Source: Verrucomicrobiota bacterium (GTDB lineage Bacteria > Verrucomicrobiota > Verrucomicrobiia > Chthoniobacterales > UBA10450). Taken from it: a DNA stretch of 6,337 nt. Both the position numbers and the translations under genes were made by a program. Positions 6,101 through 6,337 of this stretch are shown here, piece by piece; within the stretch, counting starts at the first letter, position 1, and each line of letters opens with the position of its first letter. The DNA lies in assembly GCA_003218735.1 (NCBI GenBank), contig QHOJ01000114.1, forward strand, positions 1-6,337, read 5' to 3'. Below the pieces are notes generated by a model. That model saw only the letters and a list, made by a program, of their open reading frames with translations, had not been told where the DNA came from and did no database searches.

Positions 6101-6209
6101 TGCCCGCGAATCACGCGAATCAGCGAAACAAGAGGCTGATGTGGTGATGGCAGAACGCGATCGTCTTCCGCTGCTGGAAATTCGCGTCCATTCGCGTGAT
6201 TCGCGGGCA
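6101..6209. repeat. 109-base inverted repeat with CGCGAAT heptamers
   Basis: Bases 6101-6120 and 6190-6209 are perfect 20-base inverted copies (TGCCCGCGAA and onward, versus its complement). The heptamer CGCGAAT occurs twice in the left arm (6105-6111, 6114-6120). Its complement ATTCGCG occurs three times on the right (6180-6186, 6190-6196, 6199-6205), at spacings of 10 and 9. The 69-base centre has no clear coding content. It lies 8 bases after the permease stop, so it may act as a transcript end, and it looks like a dispersed extragenic repeat. Confidence 0.8.
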
Positions 6210-6264
6210 GACCAATCGCGGGCGCAACTTGACTGAGCGGCGACGTGGCAGACGATGAGGATAC

Positions 6265-6337
6265 ATGGCAGGGCACACTCGTTTCGAAAAACTGGTTGCG
6301 GATGCGAAGAAAAATATTCGTGAAATTTCACCGCAAG
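6265..6337 (+). CDS. Probable rhodanese-like domain protein, 5' end only
   Basis: Only 24 codons are present before the window ends, reading MAGHTRFEKLVADAKKNIREISPQ. The pattern FEKLVADAKKNIREIS is like the helix that precedes the first strand in a group of rhodanese-related sulfurtransferases (FxxLVxDAKxRIxEI followed by an EV/DV motif). ATG 6265 has GAGG 4 bases upstream, a rather short spacing. The ATG at 6255 is in another frame that ends after 22 codons. It is separated from the permease by the inverted repeat and is probably a separate transcription unit. The assignment rests on a short stretch and the active-site cysteine is out of view. Confidence 0.45.
   Translation, partial: MAGHTRFEKLVADAKKNIREISPQ

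Noticed and set aside
6083..6331. 82-codon minus-strand frame across the end of the window
   Set aside because: It is the palindromic repeat and flanks read in an open frame; no domain or start signal.

Overview
The window looks like chromosomal DNA of a Verrucomicrobiota bacterium, possibly a soil lineage near Chthoniobacterales. This is an inference from protein style, from a DksA-like protein whose gene is fused in operon to rpmG and rpsR, and from palindromic repeats between genes. It is not a database result. Coding density is high, and no gene-free stretch exceeds about 175 bases. I see no tRNA, rRNA, CRISPR array, transposase or phage gene.

Left region (1-1853). The 3' end of an alanine racemase gene is followed after 6 bases by a RelE-fold protein gene with no visible antitoxin partner. 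Facing these on the minus strand is a tight three-gene operon: a TraR/DksA-like regulator, ribosomal protein L33 (too short for usual ORF length cut-offs) and ribosomal protein S18. The two gene sets converge on a hairpin at 685-720. All three minus-strand products lack the full set of zinc-binding cysteines found in C+ relatives, so a zinc-independent translation and stringent-response module is possible.

Middle region (1981-3972). A six-helix ABC-2 permease (minus strand) has no ATPase beside it. Divergent from it, across a gap of about 46 bases, is a MacA/HlyD-type periplasmic adaptor gene that is broken. Its second lipoyl half and the start of its beta-barrel are missing. The join lies at a 9-base sequence, the reading frame changes there, and a 69-base block is present twice with a 75-base period.

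Right region (3973-6337). A 70-base composite palindrome lies between the broken adaptor and an intact MacB/LolD-type ATPase. A MacB-type FtsX-fold permease follows, so the layout is adaptor-ATPase-permease, a tripartite efflux or export operon. The permease seems to lack a short strand in its periplasmic domain. A second palindromic element of 109 bases follows, then the first 24 codons of a probable rhodanese-like protein run off the end.

The most notable points are the rearranged adaptor gene, the Cys-poor DksA-L33-S18 operon, and the palindromic elements in three separate intergenic gaps. None is proven to be a new system. The adaptor rearrangement should first be checked against assembly error.
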